This document shows positions 8,088 to 15,574 of a stretch of 64,000 nucleotides of DNA, in pieces. The position numbers and the translations under genes are program-made. The notes beneath the pieces are model-generated. The model saw only the letters and a program-made list of their open reading frames with translations. It did no database searches and had not been told where the DNA came from. Within the stretch, counting starts at the first letter, position 1, and each line of letters starts with the position of its first letter. The stretch is from UBA5796 sp040752455 (GTDB lineage Bacteria; Chloroflexota; Anaerolineae; Anaerolineales; Villigracilaceae): contig JBMOMN010000020.1 in the NCBI GenBank assembly GCA_049324115.1, forward strand, positions 1-64,000, written 5' to 3'.

Positions 8088-8114
8088 GATGGGAGGGATC
8101 GCCTCCCTCCCATC
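8088..8114 (+). terminator. Hairpin after osmC
   Basis: GATGGGAGG and CCTCCCATC form a perfect 9-bp stem 8 bp after the osmC stop. A T-tract is lacking, so termination efficiency is uncertain. Confidence 0.4.
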
Positions 8115-8127
8115 ATGCCTTAATCAA

Positions 8128-8332
8128 CAGTAAATCACGATTCTCTTCAGGAGTGCGGACTTTAGTCCGCTTTGCCTTAGTCCGTTTTGCCTTAGTCCGT
8201 TTTGCTTTAGTCCGTTTTGCTTTAGTCCGTTTTGCTTTAGTCCGTTTTGCTTTAGTCCGTTTTGCTTTAGTCCGCTTTGGCCGATGGAATTGCAGACTAA
8301 AGTCTGCACTCCAGATAACCTGTGATTTACTG
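8128..8332. mobile_element. MITE-like element with an amplified internal arm (copy 1)
   Basis: The ends CAGTAAATCAC and GTGATTTACTG are perfect 11-bp terminal inverted repeats. Inside, GGAGTGCGGACT...AGTCCGC and GCAGACT..AGTCTGCACTCC form the two arms of a REP-type palindrome. Between them one arm is amplified: about eight copies of a 15-bp unit (TTAGTCCGTTTTGCT, 8162-8281). The array stays open on both strands, giving spurious repetitive ORFs. The element ends 25 bp before the methyltransferase start. A related copy lies at 15575-15904. Confidence 0.7.
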
Positions 8333-8356
8333 AATTCGTTTATCAAGGAGAAAGAC

Positions 8357-9139
8357 ATGAGCAGCACAATAATCCAGGGATTGAACGTCAACATCGAAGA
8401 ATTGCGGGCATCCATCCGGGAAGAGTATTCGGTCGTGGCAAACGACCCCGAGCGCGGCTTTCACTTCCACACGGGCCGCAAACTTGCCGGTATCCTGGGT
8501 TACCGGGATGAATGGCTGGATCGGCTTCCGGCGAGCGCCATCGAGTCGATGGCAGGGACGGGCAATCCCTTCAGCCTGGGCGAACTCAAGCCAGGCGAAC
8601 GGGTCATAGATTGCGGGAGCGGCTCCGGCGCTGACAGCCTGATCGCCGCCCAAATGGTCGCTCCGGGCGGCTACGTCATCGGCGTGGATATGACTCCGGA
8701 GATGCTCTCGAAAGCCAGGCGGAATGCGATGGAAGCCGGGATCACCAACGTTGAATTCCGCGAGGGCTATCTGGAGTCTCTCCCTGTCCCTGATGCCTGG
8801 GCGGATGTGATTATCTCCAACGGCGTGCTGAACCTCGTGCCGGACAAAGAGGCGGCGTTGCTGGAAATGTACCGCGTCCTCAAACCGGGCGGCCGCATCC
8901 AGATTGCCGATATTGCCCTTCAGAAGCCGGTCCCCGATGGGGCCAAGAGTGATGTCACCTTGTGGACAGGCTGTATTGCCGGCGGGCTGCTCAAGGCACA
9001 GTTCGAGCGCAAAGTCGAGGCGGCTGGTTTCAAGCGGGTCGAAGTGGTCTGGGGCAAGGATGTGTTCAGCGGCGCCCCGCAGCATTCCGATGCCGCAAAG
9101 TTTGGCACACTTGGCGTCACCGTCCGGGCATCGAAATAG
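8357..9139 (+). CDS. SAM-dependent methyltransferase, ArsM-like
   Basis: A 260-aa class I methyltransferase. The SAM-binding motif 'VIDCGSGSGADSLIAAQ' lies near residues 75-91, 'VIGVDMTPEMLSKAR' follows, and 'LKPGGRIQIADI' is the post-motif. Overall layout and 'WTGCIAGGLLKAQF' resemble arsenite methyltransferases, but the ArsM cysteine that normally lies in 'SNCV.NL' is glycine here ('SNGVLNL'). Arsenite methylation is therefore doubtful. AAGGAG precedes the ATG, which rejects the longer frame through the tandem repeat. The MITE-like element immediately upstream separates it from osmC, so co-transcription depends on read-through. Confidence 0.8.
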   Translation: MSSTIIQGLNVNIEELRASIREEYSVVANDPERGFHFHTGRKLAGILGYRDEWLDRLPASAIESMAGTGNPFSLGELKPGERVIDCGSGSGADSLIAAQMVAPGGYVIGVDMTPEMLSKARRNAMEAGITNVEFREGYLESLPVPDAWADVIISNGVLNLVPDKEAALLEMYRVLKPGGRIQIADIALQKPVPDGAKSDVTLWTGCIAGGLLKAQFERKVEAAGFKRVEVVWGKDVFSGAPQHSDAAKFGTLGVTVRASK

Positions 9140-9174
9140 GATACGATCAGGCTGGCCATTCCTGCTTCCCCAGG

Positions 9175-10443
9175 CTAATCCGCGGCTGCCGGATGCAAGA
9201 CCCGCTCCTTTTCGGGACGCCAGAAGAACCACCAGTACAGGAACACGGCCACGGCGTACAGGCTGATCGTCCCGATGAAGGACGGGCCGAACCCGTACTT
9301 GACCTGCATCCAACCGCTGACGGTCGGGCTGAAGGCCCAGCCGAAATTCCACGACATGCTCACCAGGCTGGCGACCGTCGCCCGCGCCGAGGGTTCGACC
9401 TTCTCCATCACGTAGGCATTGTAGACCGGCCCGCCCATGTTCATCAGCGCCACCCGGATGTAATAAGCCGCCGCGCTGACCCAGAACCACGGCGCGAACC
9501 CGAGCAGGATCAGGAACGGGATCGAGAGCGCCTGGGTCACCACTACCAGTTGGATCTTGCCCATTTTATCCGCCATCGGCGGGGCGACCAGGATGCCGAT
9601 GCCCATCGCCAGCGATCCCCAGGCGAACAGCGCCCCGATCACCGGGTCCGGCTGGAAGTGGACGGTGCGGAAGAAAACGTTCATGAACGGCATGATCAGT
9701 CCCGCGCCGAGTGAAGTGATCAGCATCGGCAGGACCAGTTTGGTCAGCAGGGCCGGCTGTTCGACCGCGTATTTCAACGGGGCAAAGACCGTGCGCTGGG
9801 CCGCGCCGGTTTTGGGGGTATTCAGCCAGAACATGGGCAGCAGGGCGATCCCGGCGGACAGGGCCACGATCCCCAGCGCCCAGGCGTAGGCCGTGCTGCT
9901 CGTCTCGGAGACGCCCCGCAGGCCGCCGACCCAGGTCGGGATGTAGCCGCCGATCCAGTTCCCGGCGAAACCGGACATCATCTGCAAGCCCTGGCTCAGG
10001 CTGAACAGGTAGGTGCGTTCCTCCTCGCCGCTGTTTTCCACCAGGAAGGGCGACATGGTCACCGCCGACAGGCTTTGCCCCAACCCGCTGACGATGTTCA
10101 TCGCCACGAACATGGCCCGCGACGGCCACAAGACCATCGCCACGATGGAGAAAACCACCAGCCCGCCGCCTAGCAGCAGCGAGCGTTTGCGGCCCAGGAA
10201 ATCGGCCAGGTAGCCCATCGGCAGGGCCGCGATCAGCGAGGTCATGCTGGCGGTGGTGATGAGCTGGCCGATGATGCTCTCGTCCATGCCCAGGCTGAGG
10301 GCGTAGAAATTGAACAGCAGGCGGTAGACGCCGAAGGCCGCCCCGGTCAACACCGCGCTGACCAGGTACAGCCGGGCATTGCGGCTGAACGCGCCCACCC
10401 GTGCGGCGTAAGTGACCAGGACTTGTTTCAATGCAGGACTCAT
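9175..10443 (-). CDS. MFS transporter
   Basis: A 422-aa major facilitator with about 12 hydrophobic segments. The cytoplasmic loop between helices 2 and 3 carries the MFS signature-like 'GYLADFLGRKRSLLLGG' (near residues 77-93), and a second weaker copy 'APPMADKMGK' lies in the C-terminal half. It is divergent from arsC and shares with it a palindromic control region. It converges on the methyltransferase gene. The substrate is unknown; a drug or metalloid exporter would suit the location. Confidence 0.88.
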   Translation of the reverse strand: MSPALKQVLVTYAARVGAFSRNARLYLVSAVLTGAAFGVYRLLFNFYALSLGMDESIIGQLITTASMTSLIAALPMGYLADFLGRKRSLLLGGGLVVFSIVAMVLWPSRAMFVAMNIVSGLGQSLSAVTMSPFLVENSGEEERTYLFSLSQGLQMMSGFAGNWIGGYIPTWVGGLRGVSETSSTAYAWALGIVALSAGIALLPMFWLNTPKTGAAQRTVFAPLKYAVEQPALLTKLVLPMLITSLGAGLIMPFMNVFFRTVHFQPDPVIGALFAWGSLAMGIGILVAPPMADKMGKIQLVVVTQALSIPFLILLGFAPWFWVSAAAYYIRVALMNMGGPVYNAYVMEKVEPSARATVASLVSMSWNFGWAFSPTVSGWMQVKYGFGPSFIGTISLYAVAVFLYWWFFWRPEKERVLHPAAAD

Positions 10444-10476
10444 TGCAAAAACTTTCCTTACAGGGGATAGTAGACA

Positions 10477-10505
10477 ATTATCTAATTTGTTAGATAATAA
10501 TCTAA
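10477..10505. promoter_or_regulatory. Operator with three half-sites between the MFS gene and arsC
   Basis: ATTATCTAA and TTAGATAAT form a perfect 9-4-9 inverted repeat (10477-10498). A third half-site, ATCTAA, follows at 10500-10505 and pairs with the central TTAGAT in a second palindrome. The site lies 34 bp before the MFS start codon and 89 bp before arsC. A TetR- or MarR-type repressor is plausible; no such gene is adjacent. Confidence 0.55.
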
Positions 10506-10579
10506 CACGCCTTGCGCGTCAATGCCGGGAGCCTGTCACTAATGTTAACCGCCTTTTAACCTGCGACATTTGGATTCTG

Positions 10580-10587
10580 TATAAAAT
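10580..10587 (+). promoter_or_regulatory. Promoter of arsC, leaderless
   Basis: TATAAAAT ends 6 nt before the arsC ATG, with no ribosome site between. Transcription would begin at or next to the start codon. Confidence 0.55.
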
Positions 10588-10593
10588 TGACCC

Positions 10594-11016
10594 ATGTCCC
10601 CTAAAAAAGTGCTCTTTCTCTGCACCGGGAATTCCTGCCGCTCGCAAATGGCCGAGGCCATCGTCAACGCCCGCCTGGGCGACCAATGGATCGCCGTCAG
10701 CGCCGGGACGAAGCCGGCCGGCTACGCCCACCCGCTCGCCCTGCGCGTCCTCGATGAGATCGGCATCCGGCACGAGGGCCGCTCGAAGCACGCCGACGAG
10801 TTCAAGGGTCTCGATTTCGACCTGGTCGTCACCGTCTGCGATTCGGCTGCCGAGGAGTGTCCCGTCTGGCTCGGCAGGGGACGCAAGACCCATCACAGCT
10901 TCCCCGATCCGGCCAAAGCCCAGGGCAGCCAGGCCGAAATCTTGCAGGCCTTCCGGGACGTGCGGGACGCCATCGCCGCCGAAATCCCGGCCTTGTTGGA
11001 AACAGTCAGAGTCTAA
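10594..11016 (+). CDS. arsC: Arsenate reductase, thioredoxin-coupled LMW-PTPase type
   Basis: A 140-aa cytoplasmic protein of the low-molecular-weight phosphatase fold that reduces arsenate to arsenite. The P-loop 'CTGNSCRSQ' supplies Cys10 and Cys15, and the redox pair Cys82 and Cys89 lies in 'VCDSAAEECPVW', the full set for the thioredoxin-dependent mechanism. The 'FPDPAKA' segment provides the general-acid Asp. The start appears leaderless. The divergent MFS gene could export the product, but no classic ArsB or Acr3 is present in the window. Confidence 0.9.
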   Translation: MSPKKVLFLCTGNSCRSQMAEAIVNARLGDQWIAVSAGTKPAGYAHPLALRVLDEIGIRHEGRSKHADEFKGLDFDLVVTVCDSAAEECPVWLGRGRKTHHSFPDPAKAQGSQAEILQAFRDVRDAIAAEIPALLETVRV

Positions 11017-11042
11017 AGGTTTTGTTCAGGGAAAACCTTTAG
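11013..11042. terminator. Strong hairpin at the arsC stop codon
   Basis: CTAAAGGTTTT and AAAACCTTTAG make a perfect 11-bp stem with an 8-nt loop, overlapping the arsC stop. No T-tract follows, so it may protect the mRNA 3' end rather than terminate. Confidence 0.45.
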
Positions 11043-11120
11043 GGTCCCGGTAGCCGGTTGGTACCCCCCTGCAACCCACCTTTCTCCTTGACGTTATAAT
11101 AACCACAAGGAGAAAACCCC

Positions 11121-11501
11121 ATGTCTGAAGAAAAACCCAAGAGAAGTATCCGCAACCTCAACCCGCCCCAGACCGGCGTCATCCAGGATGTCGTCCAGCG
11201 CGTCAAACTCATCCTGCGCCTGATGAGCGATTCACGCGTCAGCTTTTGGCTCAAGCTCATCCCCATTGCTTCGATAATCTACCTGTTCTCGCCGGTGGAC
11301 CTGGCCCCGGGGGTGGTCCTGCCGGTGGTCGGGGCGCTCGACGATGCCGCCATCCTCTGGGCCGGTTTCTACCTGTTCGTCGAACTCTGCCCGCCGGATG
11401 TCGTCCAGGAACATTCCAAAGCCCTCAACACCGTTATCCCAGGCAAAGCCAGGGACGTGGACGAGGAGATCATAGACGGCGAATCCAGGGATGTGGATTG
11501 A
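11121..11501 (+). CDS. DUF1232 (YkvA-like) membrane protein
   Basis: A 126-aa protein whose core 'FWLKLIPIASIIYLFSPVDLAPG' and 'GALDDAAILWAGFYLFVELCP' match the DUF1232 pattern: a two-helix hydrophobic module with the conserved SPxDL and LDD motifs. Residues 1-40 are polar and may be cytoplasmic. AAGGAG precedes the ATG. It is followed closely by a lipoprotein gene whose start lies 10 bp beyond its stop, so the two are probably co-transcribed. Function is unknown. Confidence 0.8.
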   Translation: MSEEKPKRSIRNLNPPQTGVIQDVVQRVKLILRLMSDSRVSFWLKLIPIASIIYLFSPVDLAPGVVLPVVGALDDAAILWAGFYLFVELCPPDVVQEHSKALNTVIPGKARDVDEEIIDGESRDVD

Positions 11502-11511
11502 GTGGATTAAG

Positions 11512-12798
11512 ATGACTCGCAAACTGATTTTATTGGTAACGTTGACCCTGGCCCTGATCCTGTCCGCCTGCGCCCCCGCCTCCACCCCGGACCCCGGCCC
11601 GCCTCCCGCTTCGACGCCGGGTCAGGCCCCCAGCCCGGCTCCGTCAATCCCCCCGCCGACAGAACCCCCCGCGCCCAGCGCGACCCCCTCCCCCGAACCC
11701 TCCCCAACCCTTACACCCCAACCCGCCACCGCCTTCCCCGACCCCGGCCTCTTCGCCTGGGTGGAGGTCCTTTCCGGCCTCCAGCGCCCGGTGGATTTGC
11801 AAAACGCCGGAGACGGCTCGGGGCGGCTGTTCATCATCGAGAAAGCCGGGCGCATCCGCGTCTTCGCCGGCGGACAGTTGCTCACGACCCCCTTCCTCGA
11901 CCTCACCGACCGGGTCGGCAGCAGCGCCAACGAACAGGGACTGCTCGGCCTGGCCTTCCACCCGCGTTACACCGAAAACGGCCGGTTCTTCGTCAACTAC
12001 ACCGACCTGGACGGCAACACCGTGATTGCGCGATTCAACGTCACCGCCGCCGACCCCAACCAGGCCAACCCGGACAGCGAGACGGTCCTGCTCCAGGTCC
12101 AGCAGCCTTACCGCAACCACAACGGCGGCGGCATGGCCTTCGGCCCGGACGGCTACCTGTACCTCGGCCTCGGCGACGGCGGCTCGGCCGGCGATCCGCT
12201 CGGCTACGCCCAGGTCACGGATACCCACCTTGGCAAGATCCTGCGCCTCGACGTGGACAACGGCGACCCCTACGCCATCCCGCCCGACAATCCCTTCGCC
12301 GCTGGCGGCGGATTCCCCGAAATCTGGGCCTATGGCCTGCGAAATCCCTGGCGTTTCTCGTTCGACCCGCTGACCGGCGACCTGTACATCGCCGACGTGG
12401 GCCAGAATAAGTACGAGGAGGTCAATTTCCTTCCGGCAGGCTCGACCGGCCGCCTGAACTTCGGCTGGAACATCTACGAGGGCATCCACCACTACCAGGG
12501 CGAGCCGCAAATGAACTTCCCGTACATTGACCCGGTGGCCGAATACAGCCACCAGGCCGGCTGCTCGGTGACGGGCGGGTACGTCTATCGCGGGGACATG
12601 CCCGAATGGCAGGGCATCTACTTCTACGCGGATTATTGCAGCGGCCAGGTCTGGGGCTTGCTGAACGTCGAGGGTCAGTGGCAGGCCCGGGTCCTGTTCG
12701 AGACGGGGGTGCCGATCACCTCGTTCGGGGTGGACGAATCCGGCGAGATCTACCTCGTAGGCGATACCGGCCAAATCTTCCGCCTGGTAAAGCGGTAA
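11512..12798 (+). CDS. PQQ-type sugar dehydrogenase, lipoprotein
   Basis: A 428-aa exported protein related to soluble glucose/sorbosone dehydrogenases. The chosen ATG gives a compact lipoprotein signal (MTRKLILLVTLTLALILSAC), better than the ATG 21 bp upstream. A proline/serine/threonine-rich tether (residues 22-75) precedes a six-bladed beta-propeller. Family motifs visible include 'EQGLLGLAFHP', 'NHNGGGMAFGPDGYLYLGLGDGG', 'YGLRNPWRFSFD' and 'GDLYIADVGQNKYEEV'. The His in 'NHNGG' corresponds to the catalytic base of sGDH. It acts outside the cell on aldoses; PQQ use is inferred. A strong terminator follows. Confidence 0.9.
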   Translation: MTRKLILLVTLTLALILSACAPASTPDPGPPPASTPGQAPSPAPSIPPPTEPPAPSATPSPEPSPTLTPQPATAFPDPGLFAWVEVLSGLQRPVDLQNAGDGSGRLFIIEKAGRIRVFAGGQLLTTPFLDLTDRVGSSANEQGLLGLAFHPRYTENGRFFVNYTDLDGNTVIARFNVTAADPNQANPDSETVLLQVQQPYRNHNGGGMAFGPDGYLYLGLGDGGSAGDPLGYAQVTDTHLGKILRLDVDNGDPYAIPPDNPFAAGGGFPEIWAYGLRNPWRFSFDPLTGDLYIADVGQNKYEEVNFLPAGSTGRLNFGWNIYEGIHHYQGEPQMNFPYIDPVAEYSHQAGCSVTGGYVYRGDMPEWQGIYFYADYCSGQVWGLLNVEGQWQARVLFETGVPITSFGVDESGEIYLVGDTGQIFRLVKR

Positions 12799-12816
12799 AG
12801 GTCGAATGTCATAGCC

Positions 12817-12852
12817 AAAAACGGCAGGTTTCCAGAAACCTGCCGTTTTTTA
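12817..12852. terminator. Rho-independent terminator after the sugar dehydrogenase
   Basis: A 12-14 bp stem (ACGGCAGGTTTC and GAAACCTGCCGT) with a 2-nt loop is followed by TTTTTT and preceded by AAAA. Confidence 0.85.
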
Positions 12853-12964
12853 AGCGGATAATTACGGGCGAGTATAGGCGCTTCGTCATGCCAGGAAGTG
12901 ATGCCTGTCACTATCGCAAAAAACCCGAATCGCGTAAACTGGAAGCGTAGTTTGGAGGTGCGTT

Positions 12965-13189
12965 TTGGCCGAGCTAATTTGGGAAGTCAGCAAGATCAGC
13001 TATTGCGAACATGCGGGCAGGGAAGTAGCCCTCGAAACCCGGCTCGTTTACCCCTGCGAATACCTGCCCGACCAGCCGCCGCGCGTGACCGGTCATCGTT
13101 GCTCGCAAGGTATGGCCTGCAACCAGTACGAAAAACCGGCCTGCGTCTGGGCCGGCACGAACCCCGATTACGATCCGTTCACAGGTTAG
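12965..13189 (+). CDS. Small cysteine-rich protein, conserved hypothetical
   Basis: A 74-aa protein with five cysteines (14, 31, 46, 52, 60) and the segments 'YCEHAGREV', 'YPCEYLPDQPPRV' and 'CVWAGTNPDYDPF'. A GGAGGTG ribosome site just before the TTG start supports translation. The cysteine spacing suggests a metal site or disulfides. I have a memory of similar proteins in Anaerolineae but know no function. It stands alone between two terminators. Confidence 0.7.
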   Translation: MAELIWEVSKISYCEHAGREVALETRLVYPCEYLPDQPPRVTGHRCSQGMACNQYEKPACVWAGTNPDYDPFTG

Positions 13190-13218
13190 CCATTTTTCCT
13201 CCCCCGAGTTGGTTTGGC

Positions 13219-13242
13219 AACCCCGCGCAATTGCGCGGGGTT
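13219..13242. terminator. Bidirectional terminator between the Cys-rich gene and tupC
   Basis: AACCCCGCGCAA and TTGCGCGGGGTT form a perfect 12-bp palindrome between convergent genes. Confidence 0.7.
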
Positions 13243-13247
13243 TGCCA

Positions 13248-13970
13248 TTAAAAATAATGGTTCAGGAATTCGGCCACATCCCTGTCCCCCGATGCGGATG
13301 CGAGTTCCCCAGGCCGCCCCACCCGCCGCAGCCGGTTGCCGATGATGACGGCCATGCGCCCGGCCACCTGCCCCGCTTCGGCCAGGTCGTGGGTGACGAA
13401 GATTGTCGTGGTGCGGGTTTCGCTCAACAGGGATTTCAAGTCTGCCAGCAGGCGGGCGCGGGTGGGCGGATCGAGGGCCGAGAACGGTTCGTCGAGCAGG
13501 AGCAATTCCGGCTCCAGGACGAGCGCCCGCGCCAGGCTGACGCGCTGCGCCTCGCCCCCGGACAACTGGCCTGCCCGCCGTTTCGACAGGTGCGCCACGC
13601 CCAGGCGTTCCAGCCAGGCGGGAACGTGGCGGGCGATCTCGTCCCTGCCAACGCCCCGGAATTTCAACCCCGAAGCCGCATTCTCGAACACGGACGTATC
13701 GAACAGCAGCGGGTCCTGCATCACCAGCGCGATCCGGCGGCGGTAAGCCGTGTCGGACTCCCTGGCGGCCGGCTGGCCGTCGAACAGGATCCGCCCGCGC
13801 TCCGGCCTGAGCAGGCGCGCCAGGGTCAGCAGCAGGGTGCTCTTCCCGGCCCCGTTCGGGCCGACCACCGCCAGCACCTCCCCCTTTTCGATGGAGAGAT
13901 GGTCCACTTCCAGGGCGGGGTGGTCGCCGCGTTTGACCAGCAAGTCACGGATTTCGATCAAGTTACTCAT
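13248..13970 (-). CDS. tupC: Tungstate ABC transporter, ATP-binding protein
   Basis: A 240-aa ABC ATPase starting MSNLIEIRDL. Walker A GPNGAGKS lies at residues 37-44, the signature LSGGEAQRVSLARAL near 137-151, and Walker B LLLLDEPFSALD follows, with the switch His in 'FVTHDLAEA'. The start overlaps the permease stop by 4 bp (ATGA), confirming it and rejecting the longer frame to 14411, which reads through the permease. It energises TupB for tungstate uptake. The adjacent TupA-type binding protein gives the substrate assignment; molybdate remains possible. Confidence 0.87.
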   Translation of the reverse strand: MSNLIEIRDLLVKRGDHPALEVDHLSIEKGEVLAVVGPNGAGKSTLLLTLARLLRPERGRILFDGQPAARESDTAYRRRIALVMQDPLLFDTSVFENAASGLKFRGVGRDEIARHVPAWLERLGVAHLSKRRAGQLSGGEAQRVSLARALVLEPELLLLDEPFSALDPPTRARLLADLKSLLSETRTTTIFVTHDLAEAGQVAGRMAVIIGNRLRRVGRPGELASASGDRDVAEFLNHYF

Positions 13971-14620
13971 CGCCGCGCGCCTCGCTGCTGGATCCAGGTC
14001 AGCGCCCAGTTGACCAGGAAGGTGATCGCCAGCAGCAAAACGCCGAGGGCGATGGCGATGTCGAAGTGGCCCTTGCCGGTTTCGAGCACGATGGCCGTGG
14101 TCAGCACCCGGGTCTGGTAGCGGATGTTGCCGCCCACCATCATCGAAGCGCCAACTTCCGAGATGACCGAGCCGAAACCGGCCATCAGCGCCGCCAACAG
14201 CGGCAGGCGCGCTTCCCGCCACAGCATCCAGACCATCTGCGTCAGCGAAGCCCCCAGCCCGTAAAGTTGCAGGCGCAGGCGCGGGTCGAGGGCCTGGAGC
14301 GCGGCGGCCGTCAACCCGGTCACGACCGGGAAGGAGATCACCACCTGGGCAATGATGATCGCCGTCGGCGTGTAGATCAGCTTCAAATCCCCCAGCGGAC
14401 CCGAGCGCCACAGCATCATCGCCACGAACAGGCCGACGACTACGGGCGGAAGTCCCATGCCGGTGTTGACCATGCTCAACAGGAACGAGCGCCCCGGGAA
14501 TTTCCCCAGCGCCAGCAACGTCCCGAACGGCAGGCCAATGAGCAGGCTCAGCCCGGTTGCCAGGGCTGAGATTTGCAACGAGAGCAGGGTGATCTGGAAG
14601 ACTTCGGCGTCGAAGATCAT
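13967..14620 (-). CDS. tupB: Tungstate ABC transporter, permease
   Basis: A 217-aa inner-membrane permease with about five to six helices and the cytoplasmic coupling-loop motif 'EVGASMMVGGNIRYQTRVLTT' characteristic of TupB-type proteins. It is encoded between tupA and tupC on the same strand and overlaps tupC. Upstream, 25 bp beyond its start, lies the palindrome GGGCGGGTCTGAGACCCGCCC, one of several interspersed repeats, inserted between tupA and tupB. Confidence 0.87.
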   Translation of the reverse strand: MIFDAEVFQITLLSLQISALATGLSLLIGLPFGTLLALGKFPGRSFLLSMVNTGMGLPPVVVGLFVAMMLWRSGPLGDLKLIYTPTAIIIAQVVISFPVVTGLTAAALQALDPRLRLQLYGLGASLTQMVWMLWREARLPLLAALMAGFGSVISEVGASMMVGGNIRYQTRVLTTAIVLETGKGHFDIAIALGVLLLAITFLVNWALTWIQQRGARR

Positions 14621-14644
14621 GGTTTTTTCGTTGGGACGGATCTT

Positions 14645-14673
14645 GTAGGGGCGGGTCTGAGACCCGCCCTTAC
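14645..14673. repeat. Interspersed palindrome 'GGGCGGGTCT' family
   Basis: A 29-bp near-perfect inverted repeat (GTAGGGGCGGGTCT and AGACCCGCCCTTAC around one G) in the tupA-tupB spacer. A copy differing at three positions lies inside metH at 26077-26105. Confidence 0.75.
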
Positions 14674-14674
14674 T

Positions 14675-15547
14675 TCATTCCAAACCCAGATCCGCGTCCG
14701 TCTTGTCCGCATCGGGGAAGAACAGCGACTGGCCGAACTGGTCCACGCCAAACTCGCCGATGAGTTCCTGGGCCTCGGCCCCGGTCACGAAGTTGGCAAA
14801 GGCCAGCGCGCCCTCGTAATTGGACTTGGGCCATTTATCGGGGTTGACGGTGATGACGTGGTACACGTTCAGCAGGGCCGCGTCGCCCTCGACCAGGATT
14901 TCCAGCTCGAGGTTTTCCTTGTTCGCCAGGTAGGTGGCGCGGTCGGTCAGGGTGTAGCCCTGCTTCTCGGAGGCAATCGTCAGCGTGGCGCCCATGCCCT
15001 GGCCCGAGTCGACGTACCAGGCCTGCCCGTTCGGGTCGGCGGCGGTCTTGCCCCACAGGCTGAGTTCCATCTTGTGCGTGCCCGAGTCATCGCCGCGGGT
15101 GATGAAGTTGGCCCCGGCATCGGCGATCTTCTGCAACGCCTCGACCGAGGTACCCGCGCCCTTGATCCCTGCCGGGTCGCTTGCCGGCCCGACAATCACG
15201 AAATCATTGTGCATCACCAGGAAACGGTCCTTGCCGAAACCGGCTTCCATCAAGGCTTTTTCGGCCGCGGGCGCATGGACCAGCAGCACGTCGGCGTTGC
15301 CCTCCTCGCCCATCTTGAGCGCCGCGCCCGTCCCCACGGCTACGGTCTGGACGACGTAACCGGTCTGCCCCTCGAACAACGGGACCAACACGTCGAGCAG
15401 GCCGGAGTCCTGCGTGGAAGTGGTGGTCGCCAGGATCAAGGCCGGGTTGGCCGGCGCGGGAGCCGGTTCCGGGGCGGCCGGGGCGCAGGCAGCCAGGAGC
15501 AGGGCAAAAACCGTTACGAGCAAAAATGTAAATCGGGCGTATTTCAT
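14675..15547 (-). CDS. tupA: Tungstate ABC transporter, substrate-binding lipoprotein
   Basis: A 290-aa lipoprotein with signal and lipobox (residues 1-20, ending LLAAC) and a proline/alanine-rich tether. The ligand motif 'LATTTSTQDSGLLD' (about 39-52) is the TupA hallmark, followed by 'VAVGTGAAL', 'VHAPAAEKALM' and 'FITRGDDSGTHKMEL'. AAGGAG precedes the ATG. It binds tungstate outside the membrane and delivers it to TupB. A MITE-like repeat array begins 28 bp upstream of its start, so native promoter sequence must be short or displaced. Confidence 0.9.
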   Translation of the reverse strand: MKYARFTFLLVTVFALLLAACAPAAPEPAPAPANPALILATTTSTQDSGLLDVLVPLFEGQTGYVVQTVAVGTGAALKMGEEGNADVLLVHAPAAEKALMEAGFGKDRFLVMHNDFVIVGPASDPAGIKGAGTSVEALQKIADAGANFITRGDDSGTHKMELSLWGKTAADPNGQAWYVDSGQGMGATLTIASEKQGYTLTDRATYLANKENLELEILVEGDAALLNVYHVITVNPDKWPKSNYEGALAFANFVTGAEAQELIGEFGVDQFGQSLFFPDADKTDADLGLE

Positions 15548-15574
15548 TCTCTAATCTCCTTGAAGTGAAATTGG

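Noticed and set aside
7641..8116. Minus-strand ORF of 214 aa opposite osmC
   Set aside because: Shadow of a clear OsmC gene in GC-rich DNA. Many long shadow ORFs of this sort occur (for instance opposite metH, pps-like and thrC) and none shows domain motifs.
8153..8415. Repetitive proteins read from the tandem array on both strands (RFALV and KRTKA repeats)
   Set aside because: The array has a 15-bp period with no stop in any frame, so long ORFs are automatic. They lack a ribosome site and overlap a better supported gene start.
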